A stretch of 64,000 bases of DNA from Tessaracoccus antarcticus (GTDB lineage Bacteria; Actinomycetota; Actinomycetes; Propionibacteriales; Propionibacteriaceae), in assembly GCF_003688855.1 (NCBI RefSeq), contig NZ_REFW01000006.1, positions 1 to 64,000 on the forward strand, read 5' to 3'. This document shows positions 25,594 through 34,588 of the stretch, one piece after another (the stretch's first letter is position 1; the number at the start of each line of letters is the position of its first letter). Made by a program: the position numbers and the translations under genes. The notes beneath the pieces are model-generated. The model had not been told where the DNA came from, searched no databases, and saw only the letters and a list, made by a program, of their open reading frames with translations.

Positions 25594-26618
25594 TGTCCAC
25601 GCCACGCACCGACTCCCCCACCGTCGCACCCGCTGCGCGTGGCCCCCGCTGGCACCGCCTGCCGGTCGTCTCGCAGCTGCGCCAGAGCATTGGCCTCCAG
25701 CGCGGGATGCTCATCGCCGGGCTCGTGCTCTCCGGCATCTTCCTGCTCACCGCCCTCTTCGCTCCGATCCTTGCGCCCTACGGCTTCGCCCAGCTTCGGG
25801 ATGCCGACGGCACATTCGGCGCCCAGCAACCACCCTCGGCCACCCACCTCCTGGGGACGACCGTTGGCGGCTACGACGTGCTCTCCCGTGTGATCTGGGG
25901 CTCGCGCACCGCATTCCTGGTGATCGTGACCGCAATCGTGTTGTCGATCGTGGTGGGCGTCCTCCTCGGACTGGTGTCCGGCTACCTGGGTGGGTGGCTG
26001 GACCGCGTGCTGGTGGTGCTGGCGGACGCGATCTACGCGTTCCCCTCCCTGCTGCTCGCGATCGTCATGGCCATTGTCATCAGCGGCGGGCAATCCGGTC
26101 TGTGGCCGGGTGTGTTGGCCGCTGCAATCTCCATCACCGTGATCTTCATCCCCCAGTACTTCCGGGTGGTGCGCTCCGAGGTGGTGCGGATCAAGGCGGA
26201 GGCCTTCGTGGAGTCCGCACGCGTGATCGGTGCACCCACCATCCGCATCATGGGTCGCCACGTGCTGCGCAACTCCACGCGCACCCTCCCCCTCATCGTC
26301 ACCCTCAACGCGTCCGAGGCAATCCTCACGCTCGCCGGGCTCGGATTCCTTGGCTTCGGCATCGAACCGTCCTCCGCGGCCGAATGGGGCTACGACCTCA
26401 ACAAGGCACTCTCCGACGTGACCAGCGGCATCTGGTGGACCTCCCTGTTCCCGGGGCTCGCGATCGTGCTGGTGGTGCTGGGGCTCACCCTCGTCGGGGA
26501 GAGCCTCAATGACCTGGCCGACCCGCGGCTGCGCACCCGGCGCGCCGCGGACCAGGAACCGCCGGAGGACCTCGGCGCCACCACCTTCTACCCCACCGAT
26601 GGAGGGGCAACACGATGA
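25593..26618 (+). CDS. Peptide ABC transporter permease, DppC type
   Basis: A 341-residue permease. It shows the DppC features: an N-terminal helix near 38-58, the H-L-L-G-T-x-x-x-G-Y-D-V-L-S-R region near 85-100, five more helices, and the EAA loop E-S-A-R-V-I-G-A-P near 209. The ATG at 25593 overlaps the stop of the previous gene, and the stop overlaps the ATPase start as ATGA. The three genes are thus translationally coupled. Confidence 0.9.
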   Translation: MSTPRTDSPTVAPAARGPRWHRLPVVSQLRQSIGLQRGMLIAGLVLSGIFLLTALFAPILAPYGFAQLRDADGTFGAQQPPSATHLLGTTVGGYDVLSRVIWGSRTAFLVIVTAIVLSIVVGVLLGLVSGYLGGWLDRVLVVLADAIYAFPSLLLAIVMAIVISGGQSGLWPGVLAAAISITVIFIPQYFRVVRSEVVRIKAEAFVESARVIGAPTIRIMGRHVLRNSTRTLPLIVTLNASEAILTLAGLGFLGFGIEPSSAAEWGYDLNKALSDVTSGIWWTSLFPGLAIVLVVLGLTLVGESLNDLADPRLRTRRAADQEPPEDLGATTFYPTDGGATR

Positions 26619-28309
26619 AAGACGTCGTTGACATCCAGGACCTGGGGATTTCTTTCTCCACTGACGCCGGCACGGTCGTCGCCGTCGACGGGGTCACCCT
26701 GTCGGTCCATCCCGGTGAGGTGCTCGCCATCGTTGGGGAGTCCGGCAGTGGCAAGACAGTGACCGCCAAGAGCATCCTCGGTCTGCTGCCAGAGACGGCG
26801 AGCACCCGCGGCGCGGTGATCCTGCGTCACAAGGACGGTTCGGACGAGAACGACGTGTTCCAGGTGTCCCGGGCCAAGCTCCGCCATCTGCGCGGACGGG
26901 ACGCCGCAATGGTGTTCCAGGAGCCCTCGACGGCACTCAACCCCGTCTATCCCGTCGGCTGGCAGATCATCGAGGGGCTCAGGGCCCACGGCAAGCACAC
27001 CCGCGCCGAAGCACGAGCCCAGGCGATCGACATTCTGCGCAGGGTGGGCATCCCCGACCCCGAGGTCCGCGTGGACCACTACCCGCACCAGTTCTCCGGC
27101 GGCCAGAAGCAGCGCATCGTCATCGCCCAGGCACTCGTGCTGGATCCGGGCGTGATCATCGCCGACGAGCCCACCACGGCACTGGACGTCACAGTCCAGG
27201 CCGAGATCCTCGACCTGCTGCGCCGCTGCCGCGACGAGTTCGGCACCTCCATCGTGCTCATCACCCACAACATGGGTGTCGTGGCGGACCTGGCGGACAG
27301 GGTGGCCGTGATGTTCCAGGGCCGGATCATCGAGCAGGCCGACGTCGAGACGCTGTTCTCCTCCCCGCGCGAGCCGTACACGAAGCAACTGCTCGCGGCT
27401 GTGCCACGCGTCGGCCAGGGCCTGGCCGGTGCGCGCGATCGTGCTGAGCGTCGCCAGGAGGACTGGGCCGAACAGACGCCGGTGGTCGAGGCGAAGGACC
27501 TGCGGATCGTCTACCCCGGCCGTTTTCGCCAGCCCGATTTTGTCGCTGTGGACTCCGTCAGTTTCCGCATCCGCCCCGGCGAGGTGCTCGGCCTGGTGGG
27601 AGAGTCCGGGAGCGGGAAGACGACCATCGGTCGTGGCATCGCTGGGCTGACGAAGGTCACCGGCGGATCCCTCCTCGTGCACGGCGTCGAGATGAACGGC
27701 GTGCGGGAGCGGCACTTCCGCCCGGTCCGCCCCCGTATCGGCTTCGTGTTCCAGGACCCGGCAACGAGCTTCAACCCGCTGCTCTCGATTGCCGAGTGCG
27801 TCGCCGAGCCCCTCATCGTCCACGGCGAGGCCGGGTCTGCGGCTGAGGCGCGCGGCCGGGTGGACGAACTCCTGGAAGCCGTCCAGCTGCCCAAGGCTTT
27901 CGGCGACCGCTTCCCGCACGAGCTCTCCGGCGGCCAGCGTCAACGAGCCAGCCTCGCCCGCGCCATCGCCCTGCAACCCGAGTTGCTGATTGCCGATGAG
28001 CCCACCTCGGCCCTGGACGTGTCCGTCCAGGCCAAGGTGCTCGATCTCTTCGACGAGTTGCAGCGCGAGCTGGGATTTGCTGCCCTCTTCATCAGCCACG
28101 ACCTCGCGGTGGTGGACATGCTGGCCGACCGGATCGTCGTGCTCTACCACGGCAAGGTGGTCGAGGAGGGGACGGGTGAGACGGTCCTGGGTTCGCCGCG
28201 CGACCCCTACACCCAGCGGCTCCTCGCCTCCCTGCCCGTGCCTGACCCCATCGAACAGGCGAAACGTCGCGCCCGATGGGATGAACTGCGCGCGGCCGAC
28301 GTGTCGTGA
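26615..28309 (+). CDS. Peptide ABC transporter, fused double ATPase (DppD-DppF type)
   Basis: A 564-residue protein with two complete ABC ATPase domains in one chain, equivalent to DppD and DppF. Each half has Walker A G-E-S-G-S-G-K-T (near 45 and 328), a signature (F-S-G-G-Q-K-Q-R in the first, L-S-G-G-Q-R-Q-R in the second) and Walker B with D-E-P-T. Oligopeptide-type C-terminal extensions follow each, with Y-T-K-Q-L-L-A near 256 and Y-T-Q-R-L-L-A near the end. It energises the DppBC-type channel. Such fusions are common in actinobacteria. Confidence 0.92.
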   Translation: MKDVVDIQDLGISFSTDAGTVVAVDGVTLSVHPGEVLAIVGESGSGKTVTAKSILGLLPETASTRGAVILRHKDGSDENDVFQVSRAKLRHLRGRDAAMVFQEPSTALNPVYPVGWQIIEGLRAHGKHTRAEARAQAIDILRRVGIPDPEVRVDHYPHQFSGGQKQRIVIAQALVLDPGVIIADEPTTALDVTVQAEILDLLRRCRDEFGTSIVLITHNMGVVADLADRVAVMFQGRIIEQADVETLFSSPREPYTKQLLAAVPRVGQGLAGARDRAERRQEDWAEQTPVVEAKDLRIVYPGRFRQPDFVAVDSVSFRIRPGEVLGLVGESGSGKTTIGRGIAGLTKVTGGSLLVHGVEMNGVRERHFRPVRPRIGFVFQDPATSFNPLLSIAECVAEPLIVHGEAGSAAEARGRVDELLEAVQLPKAFGDRFPHELSGGQRQRASLARAIALQPELLIADEPTSALDVSVQAKVLDLFDELQRELGFAALFISHDLAVVDMLADRIVVLYHGKVVEEGTGETVLGSPRDPYTQRLLASLPVPDPIEQAKRRARWDELRAADVS

Positions 28310-28737
28310 ACACCGCCCCCGGGAACCACAGCCCCCGGATTGAGGTGGTACAGCGCGACTTGGCAAACCTCTTGCAGTGGGGAGCGGCCGATTTACCGCC
28401 GGCTCAGACCTCGTCATGCCAGGAGTGCTGCGGTTGAAAACCGAGCAGCCGTCGAACCAGTGAGGGCGATGCGCATGCTCCCGCTCTGCCACGCCAGCCG
28501 CACACACACTCAGCACGGCTCGAGCCACAGTTCCCGGCAGGCCAGGGATCCCCGTGCCATCAGGTCCCCGTGCAGTCAGATGGGATGGAGTGCATTGCGG
28601 GCAGGTCGGGAGGATGGTCGGCTGTCCTGGTCCCGCCCAGTACCCAGGTACTGGTGACCCCGAAACGACTGGACCGTCGGCCGATGTGCTGTCCGTGGCG
28701 TTCTTCCTAGTCTCCTCAGTGTGCGAAAGGACAACAC
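28310..28737. other. Intergenic region before the ABC exporter/two-component operon
   Basis: About 430 bp with no supported gene. It holds an 18-bp near-perfect palindrome at 28637-28654, about 85 bp before the next start, and a GAAAGGA Shine-Dalgarno just upstream of 28738. Confidence 0.5.
28637..28654. promoter_or_regulatory. Candidate operator upstream of the ABC exporter
   Basis: CCAGTACC and GGTACTGG arms are separated by CA, giving a near-perfect 18-bp inverted repeat about 85 bp upstream of the exporter ATPase start. The response regulator encoded in the same operon is NarL type, which commonly binds such dyads, so autoregulation is plausible. Confidence 0.45.
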
Positions 28738-29667
28738 ATGATCACAGCAGAAGCGCTGATGAAGCGCTACGGCAACAAGGTTGCCGTCGACGGAATCAGC
28801 TTTACGGTGGAACCCGGCCAGGTGACCGGCTTCCTTGGACCCAACGGTGCGGGGAAGTCGACGACCATGAGAATGATCGTCGGTCTCGACAAGCCGAACT
28901 CCGGACGAGTCGAGGTGAACGGTCGCCAGTACCGCGGGCACCGCGCCCCGCTGCAGGAGGTCGGGGTACTGCTCGACGCAAGGGCAGCGCACTCAGGCCG
29001 CACGGCATACAAGCACCTGCTCGCCATCGCGGCCACCCACGGCATCGGGGCAACACGGGTGCACGAGGTCATCCAGATGGCAGGACTCGATTCTGTGGCC
29101 CGCAAGCGCGTCGGTGGGTTCTCCCTCGGTATGCGGCAGCGGCTGGGAATCGCGACCGCCCTGTTGGGCGATCCGGCGACGATCATCCTCGACGAACCCG
29201 TGAACGGTCTGGACCCCGAGGGGATCAGGTGGGTGAGGACGCTCATGCGCGACCTCGCCGCAGAGGGGCGAACCGTCTTGCTGTCCTCACACCTCATGAG
29301 CGAGATGGCGCAAACCGCCGACAGGCTCATCGTCGTTGGTCGCGGCAAAATACTCGCCGATGACAGCATCACCAACGTCATCTCGAGAGCCACACGATCG
29401 GTGACGAGGGTCCGCACACGGGACACGCAACGCCTCGTGGATACGATTGCCGGAACGGAAGTGGTTGCCTCGGTCATGCCGGACGGAGCCGTGGAGATTC
29501 AAGGAATGACCGCCGAGGAGGTGGCTCTCGCCGCGTCCGCGTCCGGGGTGGTGCTGTACGAGGTGGCATCGGTGTCAGGATCACTGGAAGAGGCCTACCT
29601 CGCCCTCACCGCCGGAGAAGTGGAATACCGCTCGTTGGCCGCAGCAGGAACAGGAGCACACCGATGA
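28738..29667 (+). CDS. ABC exporter ATP-binding protein
   Basis: A 309-residue single-domain ABC ATPase of the antibiotic/bacitracin exporter type. Walker A is G-P-N-G-A-G-K-S-T near 36-44, the signature is F-S-L-G-M-R-Q-R-L near 130, and Walker B is I-I-L-D-E-P-V-N-G-L-D near 153. A C-terminal regulatory extension of about 90 residues follows. It starts a four-gene unit with a membrane partner, histidine kinase and response regulator. That arrangement is typical of drug- or peptide-export systems induced by their substrate. Confidence 0.9.
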   Translation: MITAEALMKRYGNKVAVDGISFTVEPGQVTGFLGPNGAGKSTTMRMIVGLDKPNSGRVEVNGRQYRGHRAPLQEVGVLLDARAAHSGRTAYKHLLAIAATHGIGATRVHEVIQMAGLDSVARKRVGGFSLGMRQRLGIATALLGDPATIILDEPVNGLDPEGIRWVRTLMRDLAAEGRTVLLSSHLMSEMAQTADRLIVVGRGKILADDSITNVISRATRSVTRVRTRDTQRLVDTIAGTEVVASVMPDGAVEIQGMTAEEVALAASASGVVLYEVASVSGSLEEAYLALTAGEVEYRSLAAAGTGAHR

Positions 29668-30509
29668 ACACCGCCGTCACATCACGAGGAACCGCCACTC
29701 TGGGCGACAAGCGCATCAGCTTCGCCGGCGTCCTGCGTTCGGAGTTCATCAAGCTCACCAGCCTTCGCGCGAACATGGGCCTCCTGCTCGCGATCATGGT
29801 TTCGGGCATGGTTGTCAACCTCGCCCTGGCGTTGACGATGGGGGACGCCGGCTTGCCCAGCGAGCCATCCATACCGTTCATGCTCGACCAGGTCACGGTG
29901 GGAACCGTTCTGTTCGGCCAACTCCTGGCGGGTGTGCTCGGGGTGATCGTCATGGCCGGGGAGTACTCCAGCGGAACAGTCCATTCGACCCTCGTGGCTG
30001 TTCCTTCACGGGTGACCGTGCTCGCCGCCAAGGCCGTGGTGGTGTTTGTCACAGTGACCGCTGTTGGCCTCGTCACGTTGGTTGGCTCGTGGGCCGCGTC
30101 CTACCCGATGTATGCCGCGTTCGGGTTGGGGATCGGCTTGGCAGCCCCCGGAGTGGCGTTGGCGCTCCTTTCCGGAGCGTCCTACCTCGGCTTCTCCGCC
30201 GTCCTGGGGTTGGGTATTGGGACGCTTCTGCGTTCGGTGGCCGCTGGCGTCGCAACCGTCATCTCGGTGATCCTCCTGCTGCCCCTGGTCCTCTCGGTCC
30301 TGCCCGTTTCACCCCTGATCAGGGAGCTGCATCTCCTCACGATGTCCAAGGCCGGTGACGCCATGGTGAGCGTTGCCGATCCATCCGCCGGGTTGATGAA
30401 TCTGGCGGACGGCTATCTGAGTCCGACTGCCGGGTGGCTGGTCGCGGTCGCCTGGTCCGGAGTCTTCCTCGTGGTGGGGGCCATCCGACTGGTCCGGAAG
30501 GACGCCTGA
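29664..30509 (+). CDS. ABC-2 type exporter membrane protein
   Basis: A 281-residue membrane protein with six hydrophobic segments beginning near 35. G-V-L-R-S-E-F-I-K-L at about 22-31 is the usual cytoplasmic coupling start of ABC-2 permeases. A G-E-Y-S-S-G-T-V near 102-109 matches the typical motif after the second helix. It overlaps the ATPase gene by 4 bp and forms the export channel with it. Confidence 0.88.
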   Translation: MNTAVTSRGTATLGDKRISFAGVLRSEFIKLTSLRANMGLLLAIMVSGMVVNLALALTMGDAGLPSEPSIPFMLDQVTVGTVLFGQLLAGVLGVIVMAGEYSSGTVHSTLVAVPSRVTVLAAKAVVVFVTVTAVGLVTLVGSWAASYPMYAAFGLGIGLAAPGVALALLSGASYLGFSAVLGLGIGTLLRSVAAGVATVISVILLLPLVLSVLPVSPLIRELHLLTMSKAGDAMVSVADPSAGLMNLADGYLSPTAGWLVAVAWSGVFLVVGAIRLVRKDA

Positions 30510-31771
30510 TCTCCCCTCGCGGCGGTGCGCGCGGTGCCTCTGTCGGGGCACCGCGCGTCGCGGCAAGTCCTGACGATCCCGCGAGACGGCTCGACATCGA
30601 GACCATCCTGGTGATGATGGGCTACGGAACTCTTGCCGTCACGATGGGCTACCTCTCAAGTGAACCGCCCCACGCCACTGACCTGTGGTCGATGGTGCTG
30701 CTGGGTCTCTGCGGGATGGCTGTCCTGGCGGGCCGCCGTCGCCACCCACGAATGGCTTTCGCCGGCGTCATGGTCCTGTCAGTGCTGTCGGCGCTGGGTG
30801 GTTCCGCGGCGGAGTGCATCCTTCCCGTCATTGCGGTCTTCGTCGTGGGTGTCCGACGCCCGGCGTCGACGGCCTGGCTTGGCTTCGTTGTCGCGCTCGC
30901 TTCCGGCGCCCTCATGGCGTTGGTACTACCGCTCCGGGGTCGCGTGGGCCCCCCGATCCTGGGGTTGGCCCCATCGACCGCACCCCGCGACACTGTGCTG
31001 GACTGGGCGAACAGTTTCTTCATCATCGCTGTCACCCTTCTCGTCGCCACGCTGCTGGGAACGAACCTCGGGCACCGTCGGCGACACATCCGGCAACTGA
31101 CGGACCGTGCCGACCGGCTTGCCAAGGAACGCGATCAGCAGGCTGAAATCGCCCGATCCCAGGAGCGGGAACGCATCGCCCGCGAGATGCACGACGTCAT
31201 CGCACACAGCCTCTCCGTCATGATCGCCATGTCCGACGGTGCGCACGCGTGCATGGATGAGCGCCCCTCTGACGCCAGGGACGCCGTCGCCCTCGTGAGC
31301 GAAACCGGCCGCAAAACCCTCGGGGAAGTGCGGCGCCTACTGGGAGCCGTGCGCGATGACGGAGAAGGCCGGACGTCCGAGCACGGGCCGCAACCTGACG
31401 CGTCGCAGTTGCTGACGCTGGTGACGGAGTCCGTCGCGGCCGGGCTCCCCGCGTGTTACGTCGTGACCGGCACCCCACCAGCCGACCCGGCCCTCGAACT
31501 CACGGTCTACCGCATCGTGCAGGAGTCACTCACCAACGTCCTGCGCCATGCCCGGCACGCGGAGTCGGTCACCGTCGCAGTGACGTGGACCATGGGCGAG
31601 GTCACCATCGTCGTGGACAATACGACGTCGTCGGCGACCCAGCAGTCGAGCACCGGACGTGGCATCCCCGGGATGCGGGAGCGCGTCGCCCTCTACGACG
31701 GCGTCGTCCAGGCTGGACCGCACGGCGACGGTGGATGGCGCGTTTTCGCGCGACTGCGATGGGAGGGCTGA
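30434..31771 (+). CDS. Sensor histidine kinase (NarL-system type)
   Basis: A 445-residue kinase with four or five helices near 59-215. The HisKA_3 dimerisation/phosphoacceptor region R-E-R-I-A-R-E-M-H-D-V-I-A-H-S has the phosphorylated His at 253. The HATPase_c domain includes V-Q-E-S-L-T-N-V-L-R-H-A-R-H-A near 360 and G-R-G-I-P-G-M-R-E-R near 410. The start is uncertain. GTG 30434 overlaps the permease gene by 76 bp with no good Shine-Dalgarno; the next in-frame start is GTG 30611, just before the first helix. It should sense a membrane or drug signal and phosphorylate the adjacent regulator. Confidence 0.85.
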   Translation: MAGRGRLVRSLPRGGGHPTGPEGRLISPRGGARGASVGAPRVAASPDDPARRLDIETILVMMGYGTLAVTMGYLSSEPPHATDLWSMVLLGLCGMAVLAGRRRHPRMAFAGVMVLSVLSALGGSAAECILPVIAVFVVGVRRPASTAWLGFVVALASGALMALVLPLRGRVGPPILGLAPSTAPRDTVLDWANSFFIIAVTLLVATLLGTNLGHRRRHIRQLTDRADRLAKERDQQAEIARSQERERIAREMHDVIAHSLSVMIAMSDGAHACMDERPSDARDAVALVSETGRKTLGEVRRLLGAVRDDGEGRTSEHGPQPDASQLLTLVTESVAAGLPACYVVTGTPPADPALELTVYRIVQESLTNVLRHARHAESVTVAVTWTMGEVTIVVDNTTSSATQQSSTGRGIPGMRERVALYDGVVQAGPHGDGGWRVFARLRWEG

Positions 31772-31777
31772 TCGAGC

Positions 31778-32443
31778 ATGGGTGAGAGTGTCCGGATTCT
31801 CCTCGTGGACGACCAAAGGCTTGTCCGCCACGGATTTCGTCTCCTGCTCGAGGCCACGCCGGGAATGGTGGTCGTCGGGGAGGCGGGCGACGGCGCGGAG
31901 GCCATCAGCGTTTCGCAGCAGCTCGAGCCCGATGTGGTGTTGATGGATGTCCGCATGCCGGGTGTCGACGGGATCACGGCCACGCAACGCATCACCAGTG
32001 ACCGGCCGGAGACCCGCGTTCTCGTCCTGACCACCTACGACCTGGACGACTACGCCTTCAGGGCGCTCGCCGCCGGTGCTTCCGGTTTCGTCCTGAAGGA
32101 CACCCGTCCAGCAGACCTGATCGCGGCGATTCGCGCCATCCATTCCGGCGACGCGGTTGTCTCGCCGCGGCTCACCGCGAAACTCATCGCGGTAGCAGCC
32201 CCGCACCTCGGTACGCGACGCCCCCGCGACGATGACGCGGCGTTGCCCGAGCTGACTGGGCGGGAGCACGAGATTTTCCTTCTGGTGGCTCGCGGGGAGA
32301 CGAACAACGAGATCGCAGCGCGTCTGCAGCTCAGCGAGTCCACGGTCAAGGCGCACATCGGTCGCATTCTCTCCAAGATGGACCTCCGTAACCGCGTCGA
32401 GGCCGTGATCCGCGCCTACGAACTGGGCGTCGTCGGACAGTGA
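31778..32443 (+). CDS. NarL/LuxR-type response regulator
   Basis: A 221-residue regulator. The receiver domain has Asp11/Asp12, the phosphoacceptor Asp57 (L-M-D-V-R-M-P-G) and the conserved Lys near 106 (V-L-K-D-T). The C-terminal LuxR helix-turn-helix runs from L-T-G-R-E-H-E-I through N-N-E-I-A-A-R-L-x-L-S-E-S-T-V-K-A-H (about 160-192). It is 6 bp after the kinase gene and is its cognate partner. The likely targets include its own operon promoter, where a palindrome lies at 28637-28654. Confidence 0.92.
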   Translation: MGESVRILLVDDQRLVRHGFRLLLEATPGMVVVGEAGDGAEAISVSQQLEPDVVLMDVRMPGVDGITATQRITSDRPETRVLVLTTYDLDDYAFRALAAGASGFVLKDTRPADLIAAIRAIHSGDAVVSPRLTAKLIAVAAPHLGTRRPRDDDAALPELTGREHEIFLLVARGETNNEIAARLQLSESTVKAHIGRILSKMDLRNRVEAVIRAYELGVVGQ

Positions 32444-32847
32444 CCGGCGGTGATCCGTGAACCGCACGGAACCGGGGGGCCATCCGGGCAGTCAGTCCAG
32501 GGGGACGTGGCGTTGGCCTTCCGGCCCTCCTGATCCGACGGCGATCATGATCAGTTCGATGGTGGTGCCGGTGACGTGGGGATCACGGCCAGCGAGATGT
32601 GGCCGAGCAGGGATCATGATGGCGGAGCAGAGCGACATCGTGCAGTCCGCAAGGACGGTGCCCAGTGGAGGCCGGCCGCCGACGAGTGGTGGAAGGACCA
32701 CGGCCGGACGGTGGCTGACGAGCTCTCAGTGGCCCAGGTCGGCGCGTGCAGGAAGAAAAAACCACCTGTGGTCTGTGGGCCACGCTGACGACACCAGTGC
32801 CATGCGGGTGGTCCCGAATTCACTGGGGCGGCCCCATCCTCCAGTCG

Positions 32848-32875
32848 TCCGGTTCCTTCAGCTGAAGGAACCGGA
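32848..32875. repeat. Perfect 28-bp palindrome upstream of glpABC
   Basis: Two 14-bp arms (TCCGGTTCCTTCAG and its complement) meet without a loop. It lies about 140 bp before the glpA start and about 400 bp after the response-regulator stop. It may be a dimer-binding operator for the glp operon or part of a terminator of the preceding unit. No T run follows. Confidence 0.7.
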
Positions 32876-32968
32876 TCCGCACGCACGGACCTGCACCGCG
32901 ACGCGGCGCTGCACGTTGGTGCGTTTGAACACAGCAGGGTTCGTTCGTTCGTAGTCTGGGTGGAGAAT

Positions 32969-32990
32969 CCGCGACGAGGACGTCGCGGAC
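32969..32990 (+). promoter_or_regulatory. Hairpin in the glpA leader
   Basis: A perfect 9-bp stem (TCCGCGACG / CGTCGCGGA) with loop AGGA lies 12-13 nt before the glpA Shine-Dalgarno. The loop sequence resembles a ribosome-binding site. It could influence glpA translation or mRNA stability. Confidence 0.5.
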
Positions 32991-33013
32991 CATGGAGTTG
33001 TCAAGGAGGACCC

Positions 33014-34588
33014 GTGAGAACCATCGACACCGATGTGGTCGTGATCGGCGGTGGCGCCACGGGCGCCGGAGTAGTCCGGGACGTCGCCATGCGCGGCTAC
33101 CGCGCCGTGCTTCTGGAGAGGGCGGACCTCGCCCAGGGCACCACGGGCCGCTACCACGGGTTGCTGCACTCGGGTGGTCGCTACGTGGTCAGCGATCCCA
33201 GGTCCGCGACGGAATGCGCCGAGGAGAACATCATCCTCACCCGTATCCACGCCGACGCCGTCGAGACCACCGGCGGACTGTTCGTGTCCACCCCGGGCGA
33301 CGACCCGGAGTTCCCCGACCGCTTCCTCGCAGGCGCGACGGCGTCGAAGGTACCGGCCGAGGAGATCTCCGTCGGACAGGCACTGCGCCGCGAACCCCGG
33401 CTGAATCCCGGAATCTTTCGTGCGATCGCCGTCGAGGACGGTTCTGTCGACGGGTGGCAGATGACGTGGGGCACCGTGAATTCGGCCAAGGCCTACGGCG
33501 CCCAGATCCTCCCGTACCACGAGGTCACCGGCATCGAGCGCGACGGCGACCAGGTGCGCCGGGTGCGCGCCCACGACCACAAGAACGGCGAGGACGTCAC
33601 CATTGACTGCACCTTCGTCATCAACTGCGGCGGACCCTGGGCCGGCCTGATCGCCGGATTGGCAGGGTGCCACGACGTCGAGGTGGTGCCCGGGCGCGGC
33701 ATCATGATCGCGATGAACCACCGACTGGTGAACACCGTGGTCAACCGCTGCATCTACCCCACCGACGGCGACATCATCGTCCCCGTGCACACCGTCAGCA
33801 TCATCGGCACCACCGACGTCAAGGCCTCCGACGCGGACCGGCTCACCATCCCGGCCGACGAGGTGCAGGAAATGCTGGATTCGGGGGAGGCCATGATTCC
33901 GGGCTTTCGGCAGTCCCGGGCCGTGCACGCCTGGGCGGGTGCCCGACCGCTGGTCAAGGACACCAGGGTCTCGGCCACCGACACCCGGCACATGAGCCGC
34001 GGCATGAGCATCCTGGACCACCACGACCGCGACGGCCTGAAGGGGCTGCTGACCATCACCGGCGGCAAGCTCACCACCTACCGACTGATGGCCAAGAACG
34101 TCGTCGACGAGATGTGCCAGCAACTCGGCGATACCCGTCCCTGCCGCACCGCCGAGGAGGCGGTCCCGAAGTCTGAGTCGGGAAAGACCTACGTGGTCAC
34201 GCACCGCCTCGAGGACCGGGAGGCGGACCGCATGGAGGAGCAGATCATCTGCGAGTGCGAACTCATGAGTCGCAAGATGTTTCTTGAGGAGATGCGCGGA
34301 CGACCCAGCGCCAACCTCGACGACATCCGACGCGTGACCCGCCTCGGGATGGGGCCATGCCAGGGAGGCTTCTGCTCCACGCGCGCCGCAGGTCTGGCCC
34401 TCCACGACGGTCTCATCGACGTCGGACGCGCCAATGGCCTGCTGGAGCTGTTCCTGAAGAACCGCTGGATCGGGCTGTGGCCCATCCTCTACGGCGCCCA
34501 GGTACGGCAAACCGCCCTGGACCAGTGGATCTTTTCCGGCACCCTCGACATCGAGCACCTCCCCGAACCAGAGAAGGCAGTGCTGTGA
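33014..34588 (+). CDS. glpA: Anaerobic glycerol-3-phosphate dehydrogenase subunit A
   Basis: A 524-residue FAD protein. The N-terminal dinucleotide fold is V-V-V-I-G-G-G-A-T-G-A-G (about 8-19). A DAO-type FAD domain follows, with L-L-H-S-G-G-R-Y near 50. A C-terminal BFD-like [2Fe-2S] domain has C-E-C near 416 and G-P-C-Q-G-G-F-C near 449. GTG 33014 is chosen because AAGGAGGA lies just upstream and the family begins there. GlpA oxidises sn-glycerol 3-phosphate to dihydroxyacetone phosphate and passes electrons through GlpB/GlpC to the menaquinone pool. It is followed by glpB with a 1-bp overlap. Confidence 0.95.
   Translation: MRTIDTDVVVIGGGATGAGVVRDVAMRGYRAVLLERADLAQGTTGRYHGLLHSGGRYVVSDPRSATECAEENIILTRIHADAVETTGGLFVSTPGDDPEFPDRFLAGATASKVPAEEISVGQALRREPRLNPGIFRAIAVEDGSVDGWQMTWGTVNSAKAYGAQILPYHEVTGIERDGDQVRRVRAHDHKNGEDVTIDCTFVINCGGPWAGLIAGLAGCHDVEVVPGRGIMIAMNHRLVNTVVNRCIYPTDGDIIVPVHTVSIIGTTDVKASDADRLTIPADEVQEMLDSGEAMIPGFRQSRAVHAWAGARPLVKDTRVSATDTRHMSRGMSILDHHDRDGLKGLLTITGGKLTTYRLMAKNVVDEMCQQLGDTRPCRTAEEAVPKSESGKTYVVTHRLEDREADRMEEQIICECELMSRKMFLEEMRGRPSANLDDIRRVTRLGMGPCQGGFCSTRAAGLALHDGLIDVGRANGLLELFLKNRWIGLWPILYGAQVRQTALDQWIFSGTLDIEHLPEPEKAVL

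Larger units (their letters stand above)
32444..33013. other. Intergenic region before glpABC
   Basis: About 570 bp. An open frame at 32457-32954 has unnatural composition and no ribosome-binding site, so I do not call a gene. The region contains a perfect 28-bp palindrome at 32848-32875, a hairpin at 32969-32990 in the glpA leader, and the AAGGAGGA Shine-Dalgarno of glpA at 33003-33010. Confidence 0.5.

Noticed and set aside
26588..28528. Long open frame on the - strand opposite the double ATPase
   Set aside because: The + strand has two complete ABC ATPase domains; the antisense product has no motif.
32457..32954. 165-codon open frame between the response regulator and glpA
   Set aside because: Composition unlike a protein, no Shine-Dalgarno, and it crosses the 28-bp palindrome.
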